Assembly: GCA_034401795.1 (NCBI GenBank)
Contig: CM067371.1
Span: 79,482,709 to 79,546,708, forward strand
Direction of reading: 5' to 3'
Length of the DNA stretch: 64,000 bases
Origin: Chaetoderma sp. LZ-2023a
Lineage: Eukaryota > Mollusca > Caudofoveata > Chaetodermatida > Chaetodermatidae
Shown: positions 1 through 9,978 of the stretch, piece after piece
Numbering within the stretch: position 1 is the stretch's first letter
Layout: each line of letters begins with the position of its first letter
Translations under genes and position numbers: made by a program
The notes under the pieces: generated by a model
Told to the model about the DNA's origin: nothing
Seen by the model: the letters and a program-made list of their open reading frames with translations, nothing else
Database searches by the model: none

Positions 1-63
1 TGTCTGTCTGTCCGTCCGTCCGTCCGTCCGTCCGTCCGTCTGTCTGTCTGTCTGTCTGTCTTT
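1..63. repeat. TGTC/CCGT tetranucleotide repeat
   Basis: Tandem TGTC units interrupted by a block of CCGT units fill the left edge of the window. It is simple sequence running off the window, so its full length is unknown. Confidence 0.9.
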
Positions 64-399
64 CTGCCTGCGTTATGTGTGTTGAGTCTGCGTGCGTACG
101 TCGGTGCGTGCGTGTGTTCGTGTGTGCGTATCCAATAAACTACTTAACCGATTTTGCTTATATTTTAACATATGAAACTGTGTGACCATACACCAGGACT
201 CCACAATTTATGTAGTGATCCGAACAAATCCAGAAAATCCGAAACAATCCTGAAAACCTGTACAATATTAAACACATGGAATGGCGAGGGTAATGCTTTT
301 ATTATGTATGTAAACCCAATAGAATCCAAGAAGATACATTAAAATAATATTTGGTATGCTACGGATGCTATATTATACACGTCATCCTATATTTGGCAC

Positions 400-950
400 T
401 CACGTTGCACGGCCTGATCTTAGCCAGGGAACACCTCGCTCGGGCGAACTGAAGTACTTGGTGAAAGTATCTCGAACCTCTGTAGCATCCTGTGATCGAT
501 GCGCTCCTGCCCCGTTTAATTGCATGAATACTCCTAAATCAGTTAGATCAACCGTATCTGTATCTTCACAATCAATGTTGGTTAGCCTTGTCTTCATCTC
601 CATTAGGAAATTGGTTGCTTGTACTAAGTCATTTATTACTGCGGCTGTATTTGAATTCGTCGATGGTAAACTCGCTATCTTGCTGCTAAAATACCAAAGG
701 CATTTTCGACGATACGGCTGGCACGTGACAGGCGATAATTGAATATTCTTTTCTGTCTTGAACCACGAGAACCTCTTCCCGAATAGGGTCTCATCATCTA
801 TGTCTTTAGTGGAATGCTTCGTCTGCAACGACAACATGTGATGCTACCGCATCTGACCCAGGACGGGGGCGGTCCTCTTGAACCTGAAGGGCCCCGTTGT
901 GTAGAGAGTGCCCGAGGTTTGTTTCCCTAAATATACCCAAACCCCTTGTT
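400..950 (-). pseudogene. PIF/Harbinger transposase relic (DDE nuclease, C-terminal part)
   Basis: On the minus strand the reading frame shifts several times, but the pieces follow the order of a Harbinger/HARBI1-type DDE nuclease. A frame through about 930-812 ends in the motif VVVADEAF, whose Asp is the expected second catalytic acid. A shifted frame then gives [27 protein letters not shown] and LAAR, with the Glu of ENAFGIL the expected third acid. A further frame ends in VRDTFTKYFSSP and VPW, typical of the C-terminus. The domain normally cuts and joins transposon ends at a TWA target. At least two frameshifts and an internal stop after LAAR make it dead. The N-terminal half with the first catalytic Asp was not found; the minus-strand reading frame upstream (1254-961) does not resemble it. 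Family assignment is by recognised motifs, without a database search. Confidence 0.82.
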
Positions 951-2708
951 TCACAGTCTTTTATAGACGTTTGGAAAATAGACTAAGTTCGCCAGCTGGT
1001 GCATGAAATATCCGTGCCCTACAGAAAATAGTCCGCACAAATGCGCAAGGGACTGGTGGAATCCGATGTTGGAAATAAACTAAATCTTGTGTCAGTAGGG
1101 CCTGAAACGCCACAGAATTAGTCAAGTCCGAGAGGATTTCTGCACTAGCACAGTACTGTACTTTACATATAGGGCGTTGCTGATACCCTATTGTGCCTAT
1201 TCTACCACAATGGAAGAGGGTGTTGTGCACTGCCTGATCCGTATGAGTGAACAATCGCGCTTTAGCAGCTGCAGCGCTTTATAAAGGGATGTTGACGTCA
1301 TGACGTCTTGTGCAAGCGTATTATTCTTGGAGAAACTTGTTTTCCTAATGGTTCATTAGTTTAAATTGGTTGTGTATGCTCATCGGTGTCGATTCTGAAC
1401 CTGCCCCTTGTCTCAGAATCGATTCCGTAGTTCGACCTAACGAGGCCGGATTCATCTGAGCATGTTGTTTACAAAATAATGCGCCGTATTGTATAAAACA
1501 TTTTTCGTTTCGGGGAAGGTGTATGCCTAGAAATGCTTTGTTTTAAAGCAGGATTACTTTAACTTGTATCCCTCAATATCCGAATTTATGCACCGATTAA
1601 TTTTTACACAAATTCAACATAATCACTTCATATAAATTAGCTTTTATAGCAGCCGCTAGCATAGCTCGCGGTAATCAGCGTTATTGCCCGAGTCCCGCTA
1701 GATTAGCTTGTTTACAAACCGATTAGGTATCGAGGTAATTATCCGGATACTCGAGACTTTTAGTAGCTTATAGGTTAGCATATTTACCATTCGTAACGCA
1801 TCTCTCGTTACTTTCAAGATTAACCAAGTCTAAGCACAGCGAATTCTCTCTACAATACCCATGATGATGATGATGATGATTATGATGATTGCGGCTGTCG
1901 TGCTTTAAGACACCATGCAGCTGTAATAATATCACTCCTTCATCTTTGAACGTTGTTTCTTAGCCTTAGAGAAAGTCCCTAGCTCCTTAAAGTGCGTCAT
2001 GGTCGTCAGTGTACGCAGTCCGCATTCTTTTAGATCGGTACGTAACACACCTAGCAGATTTGTGTCATTGCGTCATTTACGGGATTTGTAGATGTTAGCA
2101 CTGAGTACAGCAAATTCACAGTCTGTGGCGGTGTGTCTTGTAGCATTCCAAGAGCGTGGTTAAACATAGACCGTCTTTGTTGGCCACCTTCCCTGGCAGT
2201 ATTGCATATAAATTGCATGCAATTTGTCATATCTTTTGGCGCCTTATGGTTCCATATAAATTCCGTATTATCTCAGATATGGTCTTTTTTAAATCATTTG
2301 TATATATCTTACATGCATTATGATTTGTTCACTTGACAAACTAAATATTTTTATTCACGTGTATTTCAAAACTGTAGACATTTTTTATAATACTTATTTT
2401 AGTTTTAGGATCCTGATCCGCGCTATAAACAAACTTACTGCGTTTCAAATCTTCCTTTAATTACCATTGGACGAATCCGGTCTCTGTCAGCGTGAAAGTG
2501 TAAACATTTATTTCAAGTAGAGCAATACTTGACAAAAAGAAAAGCTTAACTACACCTGCGTGCGCACGTGCGTACGTATAGTGCGGATTTTCATCTGTGT
2601 ATAGCTTGTGTCAGGTTAGCTACCACTTGCACAGATACATGTTATCCCCTATGGCATATTGGCTTCATACAGTGATTCTCATGTCTTTTGCGCAACAAAA
2701 ATTCAGGA
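951..2708. other. No recognised gene
   Basis: A 97-residue minus-strand open frame (961-1254) and a 67-residue plus-strand frame (2133-2336) are present, but neither shows a recognisable domain, codon bias or splice context. A short ATG trinucleotide run lies near 1861-1890. I see nothing else. Confidence 0.6.
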
Positions 2709-3053
2709 ATAGAGGAATCCAGTCTATCATATGATGCCATAATCATCCACGCCAGGTGTAGGCTGAATGACGTAATTAAGTCCGTCATAAACGCTTAATA
2801 TTATGTCAAGTTGTACGAATTGTATCTATACTATTTATTAAACATGCTGTTGAATATTTTGAAACTAATTTGAATGGGTCATGGGCAGCGACAGAACCCA
2901 GTTAAATTAGCTTCAAAATATTCAACAGCGTACCCGTATAGTTTGCTGGAAATTGAGGTTCAGGGAGTTGACGGTTCGATCGATTCCGACACGGGAAAAA
3001 GCGTGGACAGAGCTTAGCTAGTTCTGACATATATAAACCTGGATTCATCCATT
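2709..3053 (+). mobile_element. FB foldback MITE, copy 1 (near full length)
   Basis: The element begins at a GAGGAATCCAG end and finishes at the inverted CTGGATTCATCC end. In the middle, GTTGAATATTTTGAAACTAATTTGA is answered by its near reverse complement ending in CAAAATATTCAACAG, so the core can fold into a hairpin. The left arm carries ACGTAATTAAG-type motifs and the right arm AGCTTAGCTAG. The same order of blocks recurs about fifteen times in this window, which defines the family. It has no coding capacity. Confidence 0.8.
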
Positions 3054-3589
3054 AGATGTACGTCTCTCATAGTGTAGTGTATTGGATTTCCCATAGAAAC
3101 AATGGTATATTAAACTAAATGCTGATCAGAAGACGGTACACGGTGAGAATGAGACTGGGTAAGAGTATGCGGCTGTAAGAGATACAGTGCAAATGCGAGC
3201 ATGAATAACACCTGAGTATCATTCTGGGAATTTCTGCACTAATGGCCGGAGCGATAATAAGTACTGTCGCTGCCGATCAATACTACACCGCAATGGATAT
3301 TTGTTCTAGAATGACTCCCCCATTCCTCCACCACTACCCAACCCACCCCTACCTCGATTGCTTACGGGTCTCAGACGTGATACTCCGATGACCGTGTGGA
3401 TTACCCGGCGCGGTAAAGATCAATCCCAGATTTAGATCCGAGGAGTCGTTCCTTGTCCAGTTAATGTCTCCTTTATTCGATGCCGTATCATAGTGATTAT
3501 GACATTCACCAAACGGCATCACTCTACATGCTGAGACTATTCCCTAGATCATAGAGAATTCTGATCTTTGTACATACACGTATTCACGG
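3054..3589. other. No recognised feature
   Basis: Unique-looking sequence. No convincing open frame, RNA or repeat was seen. Confidence 0.5.
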
Positions 3590-3694
3590 TATGCCCTGAT
3601 AACGCAACTTACTGGGCCGGTACTAGGCCGATACTGAACGTATCGGCACGCTATGGTCCCGTCATCGGCCCAGTAAGCTGCTTTATCTGGGCAT
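3590..3694. mobile_element. 105-bp foldback element with nested hairpin, probable TA-flanked MITE
   Basis: The first 30 bases (starting TATGCCC and ending GGGCCG) pair with the last 29 or so at about 27 of 30 positions. The loop region contains a second perfect hairpin, GCCGATAC-TGAAC-GTATCGGC, at 3627-3647. The outer ends read TA|TGCCC and GGGCA|TA, consistent with a TA target duplication as in Tc1/mariner-type MITEs. It could also be a structured RNA locus; only one copy was seen. Confidence 0.6.
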
Positions 3695-4932
3695 AATCAA
3701 ACGTGTGATAAACTGAATGTATTTAGTCTTATACCAGCGTCTTCCACATATTATAATGATGAACATGGATTATAATAACAAGTATCTGATGCACGACGCA
3801 GCTTTAACATTAATAATATAACATTAATTTGTGAAAGAGAGGGTGGGGTGGTAGTGATGAGAGTGGGAGTAGTAGGAATTCAGCTCTGTGTGTACTCACA
3901 TGCTTGCACAGCTTCAGCATTGTATGTACCCATATGTGCAAACTGTTGGTTCAACGGTTTTATTTATAGTGCCAGTTGTAGAAATACGAGGTTCTAATAG
4001 TTTCTATACGGCCGCACGAAATGCTTTTATATTATATGATGGCGTCTGCCGTCTTTCCGCGGGTCTGTCTATTTACCTGTTTGTACATTCATCCGTCCGT
4101 CCGGCCGTCTATCCATCCGTCCATCCATCTATCCGTTTCATGGCAGGGCCATATCTCGAAGAGCTTTTAACCTGCCCTCGAAATTTTTTTGGGCGAATAG
4201 ATTACGGATAGGCGACGTGTCATGATATAATTTCGGAAAAATCGGTCCTTATTCGGCAGAATTATCGTCCTTAGAAAACCCTGCCATATCTCGAATATTG
4301 ATAAAATGGAACCAATAGACGCCATAATGTTCAACGGTTTCATTAGTATATTCACAAGAACAAATTGTGGGGTCGCTCAGATGATTGTCGAACAAATGTG
4401 TATTCAGACTACTGAAACCATTACGAAGTCTGCTAAGTTAATATTAGCTGGTATGTTCCCTTATTGCGAGGTGGGGTGGTGGGTTGTGGTGGGTGTGTGT
4501 GTTGTTTGTTCTATGTTATGCATTCCTTTTAGTGTACTCTTAAATTCTTGTAAAGGCGCAGGAAGGGTGTTCCATGAATGCTCAGTTGCTAGGAAAAGGA
4601 TGTTTTGTAGATCTCAGTACAACATGTGTAGGGAGTAATATGATTCGAATGCCTGCTATTATAAGGAAATTAAGAGATGTGTGGTCAGTTATTCGTAAAC
4701 AACTGTATAAAACGTAACTAATCTGTCCATGTCCAGTCTATGAGCGAGTCTTTCTATTAGTTCTGCAGATAACTCCAGGTTTTGGTGAAACATAGGTTTG
4801 TTGTGTATAGTTTTTTGCAGCTGATTTAGTAACACTTGAGTAATTCGAGATTTTGGCTGTTTTATTTCTTTCCCCATCCCCAGGTTTTAGAGTTTTAATG
4901 ACAATAATTTACGAAGTACAGAGGTCGCATGG
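3695..4932. other. No gene; degenerate CCGTCCAT-type repeat and a short direct repeat
   Basis: Bases 4085-4140 are a degenerate CATCCGTC tandem. A GCCATATCTCGAA motif occurs at about 4148-4161 and again at 4284-4297. Open frames here (for example 3888-4211 and 4306-4638) overlap the repeats and show no recognisable domain. Confidence 0.5.
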
Positions 4933-5462
4933 TTAACCCTCATCCTACCAACAGGGGTCCAAATGGCCCCCGAACAATGATATTCATGTACCATACATTC
5001 ACCAGTTGCATGACACTACCAAGACTTTATGAATTTGTTTCCCTATAGAAACATCTTCTAACCAAATTGTCATTTCCAGATGTTACATACACCTAGCATC
5101 AGCTTTCTGATCGGGGTTCGATCGGACCCCGGCGAGGTTTGCAACAGCGTGAGTACATAGTTGTAACTGTGTTTTTACACACCCTCTCTAGTGGTTAATT
5201 TGCCATTATTTGTGTGTTGTATTACTCTCACTACCATGTTCTTCTCTTTTATTACAGTGAATGATGGTAAATCGTGGGTCATGAGTTAATTTACTATTTT
5301 TGGTGTATTTCCTCTTGGGAAAAGTAGATAAAGTTGGAATTTTTTGCATTTAGTTGAGCTATTGTTTAGTATTTTCACAATTAAACTTCTTTAAAGTGAA
5401 ACATTTCTCTACAGTGGATTATTCAACTCGTTTATAAGCATGACTTGTTATGGGGTCCGTAC

Positions 5463-5542
5463 CACGGAAGGATCTATTCATATCGGTCGTACTGGGGTCC
5501 GTTCGGACCCCAGTATGACCAGTGTGAATAGATCCTTCTGTG
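5463..5542. repeat. 80-bp near-perfect hairpin inside the piggyBac-type MITE
   Basis: The left arm from CACGGAAGGATCTATTCA to GGGGTCCG pairs with the right arm from CGGACCCC to TGAATAGATCCTTCTGTG over about 39 bases with few mismatches and a 2-base loop. It sits near the centre of the element and shares the GGGGTCC motif with its ends. Confidence 0.85.
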
Positions 5543-5762
5543 ATATACTACATTGATGACATAACTGCATTTAATCATCTGTCATTGATGGCTAATCAAT
5601 GTAAGATTATCGTGGAGAGTTATGTCAATATGTTCATATGTAACATTGATCAGATGTAGTGGAATCATTGTAGATCTGCCAACTATTTTAAGTGAGCCAA
5701 GTTTCATATACATGTTATGAGCGTATTTTCTGTGGTGAAATTAATAAATTGTTAATTAGTTG

Positions 5763-5869
<107 letters not shown>

Positions 5870-6030
5870 GATCTATTATCTTGTGTTTGACAATTAAAAC
5901 ATGATCAAATTAACGAGGCTTTCCAAAAGTGACTACTTAATTAGTCTATACGCATATTTGTGGTTGGGGTCTGAATGGACCCCGGTTAGTAGGATTTGTA
6001 TGTAAAATATATTAGTAGGATGGGGGTTAA

Positions 6031-6877
6031 CCAACCCCTTTGTAGCAAAATTAGTGGAATATCATGGTTTTGTGATGCTTCTTGAGCGTCAAAGTGTGAA
6101 ACCACAACCTTATTGACCTTAGTAAAATTGTTTTGCCTTCGTACGATGTATCATTTACTACCACCATTTGCCATGTAGGACTTTTTCCCGTTAATTTCAG
6201 TTTTTACTCTGGTGTGACAGTGAATGAACTCTAAAGGTAGAGTTTACGACTTTATTTGGAGCCGGATTTTTGGGCCACTTCTGACTTGTTTTCCTTTGAC
6301 AAAATCTATAGAATCACAGTCCTTCCATTTTCACAAATACGATAACTGTTAGTCATGCTACATTCTGGTTTTAAATTGTTGAAACCAGCGTGACAATGGC
6401 AGTAATGTTAATATCAGGGTCAAGATTAGATACAGAGCAATTGCTATCATACGCACTATATTTATCAAAACTATTTCAGGTGGCTAGTGCTCAAGGAATG
6501 GATCTATCTCACATCTATGTACTAAATTTGAAAATGGTGGGCAATTTTATGAAAAGTATGAGGTGGGAGATAAAACAGCCAAAATGTCGAATTGCCCATT
6601 GGTGACAATGTGTCATCCGAGCTGATTAGATTACGAGAATGCTGTGATGGTGAGCTCTCGGCTTTTTAGTAGGCCTATCATATAATGATAGTATAGGAGA
6701 GGCGGTTTGGGCCATTTTTCACAGCTTTTAAGTAGTTGCTGCCTCCGGCAGCAACAACTTTCAGCAGTCAAATTGTTCTCTTTTGTTATTTTGCCAACTT
6801 TTTTCCTTTGATCTATGCCGCCTTTTGAAAAGGTGGGAACAAAATGTTAGATGTAGAGGGTGGCCATAAGCCCCTCC
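6031..6877. other. No recognised gene; one small hairpin
   Basis: GTTGCTGCC-TCC-GGCAGCAAC at 6735-6755 is a perfect hairpin that resembles the loop region of the FB family core. A 71-residue plus-strand open frame at 6390-6605 has no recognisable domain. Confidence 0.5.
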
Positions 6878-7300
6878 CCCTCATTAAATCATCCGACTCC
6901 TGTCATCCAATCAGATGAGCTTAAGGATAACTAGCGCAATAATTGACAAGTGTTAATGCATAGGGTAATGATGATTGATAGGGTACATGTCTGCACTCGT
7001 CTTTTCCGGCCTCTGGGAACTAATTTAATCACGCCACCCCACCCCCTCATTAAATCACATGTCTCCTGGCATCCAATGAGGTGAGCTTAAGGGTAATTAG
7101 CGTAATGCTGATTGACAAGGTCTAATGAGGGTAATTAAGCACAGATCTCTTCGAGCCAGGACAAACGAGCAAGGGTTAATGTAGTGCATGATGGTTATTG
7201 ACCGGTTGCATGTCTGGACTCATCTTTTCTGGGACTCTGGGAACTCATTCAATCGCAAAGCCCCACCCCTCGTTAAGACACGTGTCTCCAGGTATTACGT
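6878..7300 (+). repeat. Degenerate tandem repeat, unit about 160-220 bp
   Basis: A block beginning CCCCCTCATTAAATCA, then CATCCAAT and GAGCTTAAGG, then TGTCTGCACTCGTCTTTTC and CTCTGGGAACT, occurs at about 6878-7034 and again at about 7035-7262. A third, truncated start follows at 7263. Units differ by substitutions and indels. Confidence 0.75.
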
Positions 7301-7597
7301 AATGAATGATGTGAGATATTTCGTTATAATCTCTTAATATGCTATCAAGTTGTAGAAATTGTGTGTCTTTACTATTTAAAAAACTTTATGTCGAATACTT
7401 TGAAAATAATTTGACTCGTCGCTGTTGCCGCAATAAGCAGTAACAAATTAGTTTCAAAATATTCAACAGCTTAACCGTATAGTTTTCTGGAAATTGCTAG
7501 TCAGGGAGTTCAGAGATCGATCAATCGCAACACGATCAATGTGTGGGTGGAGCTTAGCTAGAGATGGGCGGTGCCTAGCTAAAACTGGAAAGATCTA
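7301..7597 (+). mobile_element. FB foldback MITE, copy 2
   Basis: It contains the family blocks in order: TAATATGCTATCAAGTTGTA, TGTCTTTACTATTTA, a degenerate palindromic core ending CAAAATATTCAACAGC, TTTTCTGGAAATTG, GTGTGGGTGGAGCTTAGCTA and GCTAAAACTGGA. The left terminal repeat is not clear because it abuts the tandem repeat. Confidence 0.75.
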
Positions 7598-7740
7598 TGT
7601 AACAGCTGTAGACTGATCAGAGGTGTGGGGCCGGGGTGGGTCAGTTCAGTTCAGCTCCACAATGGAGACAAAAAAGCCGTGCACATGCGTTAGTTTGGCA
7701 GTATGACTTGTCCAGATATTTACTACGAAATAAAGAGGTT

Positions 7741-7768
7741 AAATAAAATAAAATAAAATAAAATAAAT
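7741..7768. repeat. AAAAT pentanucleotide microsatellite
   Basis: About five AAAT/AAAAT units immediately before FB copy 3. Confidence 0.9.
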
Positions 7769-8038
7769 GTTGAAATATTGATCATTTTGAATCTAATTGG
7801 ACTGGAATGCTGTTAGGAACGGTCCCCGGGTGAAATTAGTTTCAAAATATTCAACCGCTTGCTTGTATAGTTATATTGAAATTGCGATTCTGAGGTTCAG
7901 GATTCAAAGGATAGAAATTGACCCCAGCATGCGCAAAGTTTGGGCTGAGCTTAGATAGAAATGGACGGGATATAGCTCGAAATGGGCGGGCATAGATAGA
8001 ACTTGGTGGGGCATAGCTAAATGGATTCCTCTATTGCA
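7769..8038 (+). mobile_element. FB foldback MITE, copy 3 (right part, diverged)
   Basis: A diverged core (TTGAAATATTGATCATTTTGA and the inverse ending CAAAATATTCAACCGC) is followed by the family right arm. The subterminal block AGATAGAAATGGACGGG occurs three times in tandem before the GGATTCCTCTATTGC end. Confidence 0.65.
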
Positions 8039-8214
8039 TGAAATGATGCAGATGTTATAAACGTATATTACTCAATTCTATTCAACTTTATATAATAAGT
8101 ATTGTTGGGTTTTTTTAAACAATGTTGCTGCAAACTGTTTCTCTCTAAGACACCAAGCGATGTTGTTTCTATGCTGTAATCTTAGAGATCGGGTTACTTT
8201 AACCCTTTAATGGC

Positions 8215-8460
8215 TAAATTTGACCAAAAAATTAAAATATTTGCTTATTGAATGTTCATTTACAGGTCGAGGCAAGAATATTTTTGAAAATTTACCACGG
8301 GAATGACTGTCTCCGTTATCGAACCAGTCATTCCAATGGTAAATTTGCAAGACTCATCTTCTCTCGGCCTAAACATGGACATTCCTCAAGACCACTGTAT
8401 AAACCGGTTTTGCCGGCTTCATCATGAACGGTTAACACTGAGCGCTTTGAGGTTAAAGAA
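8215..8460 (+). repeat. Dispersed repeat with a GGAATGACT...AGTCATTCC hairpin
   Basis: GGAATGACT at 8300-8308 pairs with AGTCATTCC at 8327-8335 around a CGTTATCG loop. The flanking blocks (AGACTCATCTTCTCTCGG, ATGGACATTCCTCAAGACCA) recur at about 29190-29390 and 51645-51830, so this is a third dispersed copy. A 91-residue open frame (8303-8578) overlaps it, but the repeat explains the conservation. Confidence 0.65.
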
Positions 8461-8610
8461 GACACGGGCACTTGCAATTCCCATCATTGTTCATGGTAGC
8501 GGCAGCAACTTTCAGTCAAAAGCAGTTCAATTGAAAAATACAAATACAAAAATACAAGTGGATATTATTAACTTTTAAATAACTATACATCGGTATGCAT
8601 ACACTTGCCT

Positions 8611-8616
8611 TGCGTG

Positions 8617-8685
<69 letters not shown>

Positions 8686-8686
8686 G
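8611..8686. repeat. GCGT tetranucleotide microsatellite
   Basis: About 18 near-perfect TGCG units. The apparent cysteine-rich frames through it are repeat translation. Confidence 0.95.
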
Positions 8687-8811
8687 TGTGTGTGGGAATG
8701 CGTGTGTCCGTATGTGTGTTAGTAGTCCGTAGTGACTTTACGATCACCGGCAATACTTATAATGTTATTGAATTCCTCATAATAGATAGGATAAACATAT
8801 AGGTTCTGTTA

Positions 8812-9072
8812 CTAGCATAAACAAATAGTCAATGTTCTGGAGATCCACGAGTCTACGGGTAGACTGGTACCTTCAGTATCAGATCCATCATCATCAGCAC
8901 GGGAATCATCATCATCATCATCATCATCTTCAACATCGGCATCGAGATTATTGCTTACGTACTCCATGATCAGAAATTGTCTTTTACGAAACGCTGTGAA
9001 GACTGCTTCATCGTATACGTACCCCTCTGTGATAAAATCTTTAGTTTCTCTACGAATTGTCTTAATGAGCAT
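8812..9072 (-). CDS. Unassigned minus-strand open frame with poly-Asp run
   Basis: This 86-residue frame begins nine bases outside the left end of the 4.18-kb transposon. Residues about 50-60 are a run of Asp encoded by a GAT/ATC trinucleotide repeat near 8905-8930. The first half (RRETKDFITEGYVYDEAVFTAF) looks protein-like but matches nothing I recognise. Another unassigned minus-strand frame lies immediately beyond the transposon's right end, so the transposon may have split an older sequence, but the two frames do not join convincingly. It may be non-coding. Confidence 0.2.
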   Translation of the reverse strand: MLIKTIRRETKDFITEGYVYDEAVFTAFRKRQFLIMEYVSNNLDADVEDDDDDDDDSRADDDGSDTEGTSLPVDSWISRTLTICLC

Positions 9073-9080
9073 ATGTAGAC

Positions 9081-9212
9081 CAGTAGAAATTGACGAGAAA
9101 ATAGGTGCACCCGGACATTTTAGTTAACATCCACATTTTGGTGTCAGATTCTTCATATGACTGTCCTAAGTGCACACAGAAAATTCTCACAAATTCTCAC
9201 TTGGGGAAACAT
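9081..9212 (+). repeat. Left terminal inverted repeat of the 4.18-kb transposon
   Basis: Reading inward, CAGTAGAAATTG, GGACATTTTAG-TAAC, CAGAA-ATTCT and TTC-CACTTGG-GAAA-AT all recur in inverted order at the right end, with small indels between blocks. Confidence 0.8.
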
Positions 9213-9733
9213 GGTTTTTAACCCTTAAATCATGACGTGCGAAATACGAAAAAACATGTATAATTTAGTAAGTATTCTGTTTAACTACTCCTGAAATTAG
9301 TCTTACCGATAACTATTGGTACTTACAGTAACCCATGCTGTATTGCCGTATTTGACACACTCTCAACTTACAACAATTTCATGTATAATAAAATAAAATG
9401 AATTTTTAGAGTTAAACATCTATATAGTAGCAACGTCTGTTTTTCTGGTAAAACGAATGCCTAAGAATAGCGCTATATGCAGCGATTTAAAAGGTTTCTT
9501 CAAATACTTGACGGTCAGGCAATCAGACGTATTTAAACTAGTTACTGCCCGAAGCTAAAAGATGATTAACATAAATATTCCTGATATTAGTACGTTTATT
9601 TTTACAATAATATATAGACAGGGGTATATTTAGAAGCGGTATACCACAGTCCAGATAAAATTAAATTATTAAGGACAAATATCCTGCCAATGACAATTAG
9701 TAATGCACACTAAATATACATTTACTAGATTAG

Positions 9734-9790
9734 GTGCTGTTGCTGCCTGTGGCATCAACAGCGCCCAGTCAAATTCGTTTCAAATAATAG
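9734..9790 (+). repeat. FB core fragment
   Basis: GCTGTTGCTGCCTGTGGCAT followed by CAACAGCGCCCAGTCAAATT is the loop-side half of the FB hairpin, without the element ends. Confidence 0.6.
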
Positions 9791-9936
9791 GTGGCAGTTT
9801 ATTTAGATTCGCGGCATGAAGAGATTTGTGTCGAATACAATTAAGCTGTTTAAAAATAAATAAACATTCTACTGGAAATGGGTCTACGTACGGTTGACTC
9901 TACTGATTTGGGCATATGAACTACAGAAAGTGGTAA

Positions 9937-9976
9937 TCAAGGTATAAGTATAAGAATAAGTATAAGAATAAGTATA
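9937..9976. repeat. TATAAG hexanucleotide repeat
   Basis: Seven imperfect TATAAG/AATAAG units at the 5' edge of the recognisable coding region of the transposon gene. Confidence 0.8.
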
Positions 9977-9978
9977 GC

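Noticed and set aside
356..742. 128-residue plus-strand open frame
   Set aside because: Antisense of the Harbinger transposase relic; it lacks any domain of its own.
8605..8802. Cys-Val-Arg-Ala repeat protein, also at 63576-63846
   Set aside because: Translation of GCGT/ACGC tetranucleotide arrays, open in several frames because the unit lacks stops.
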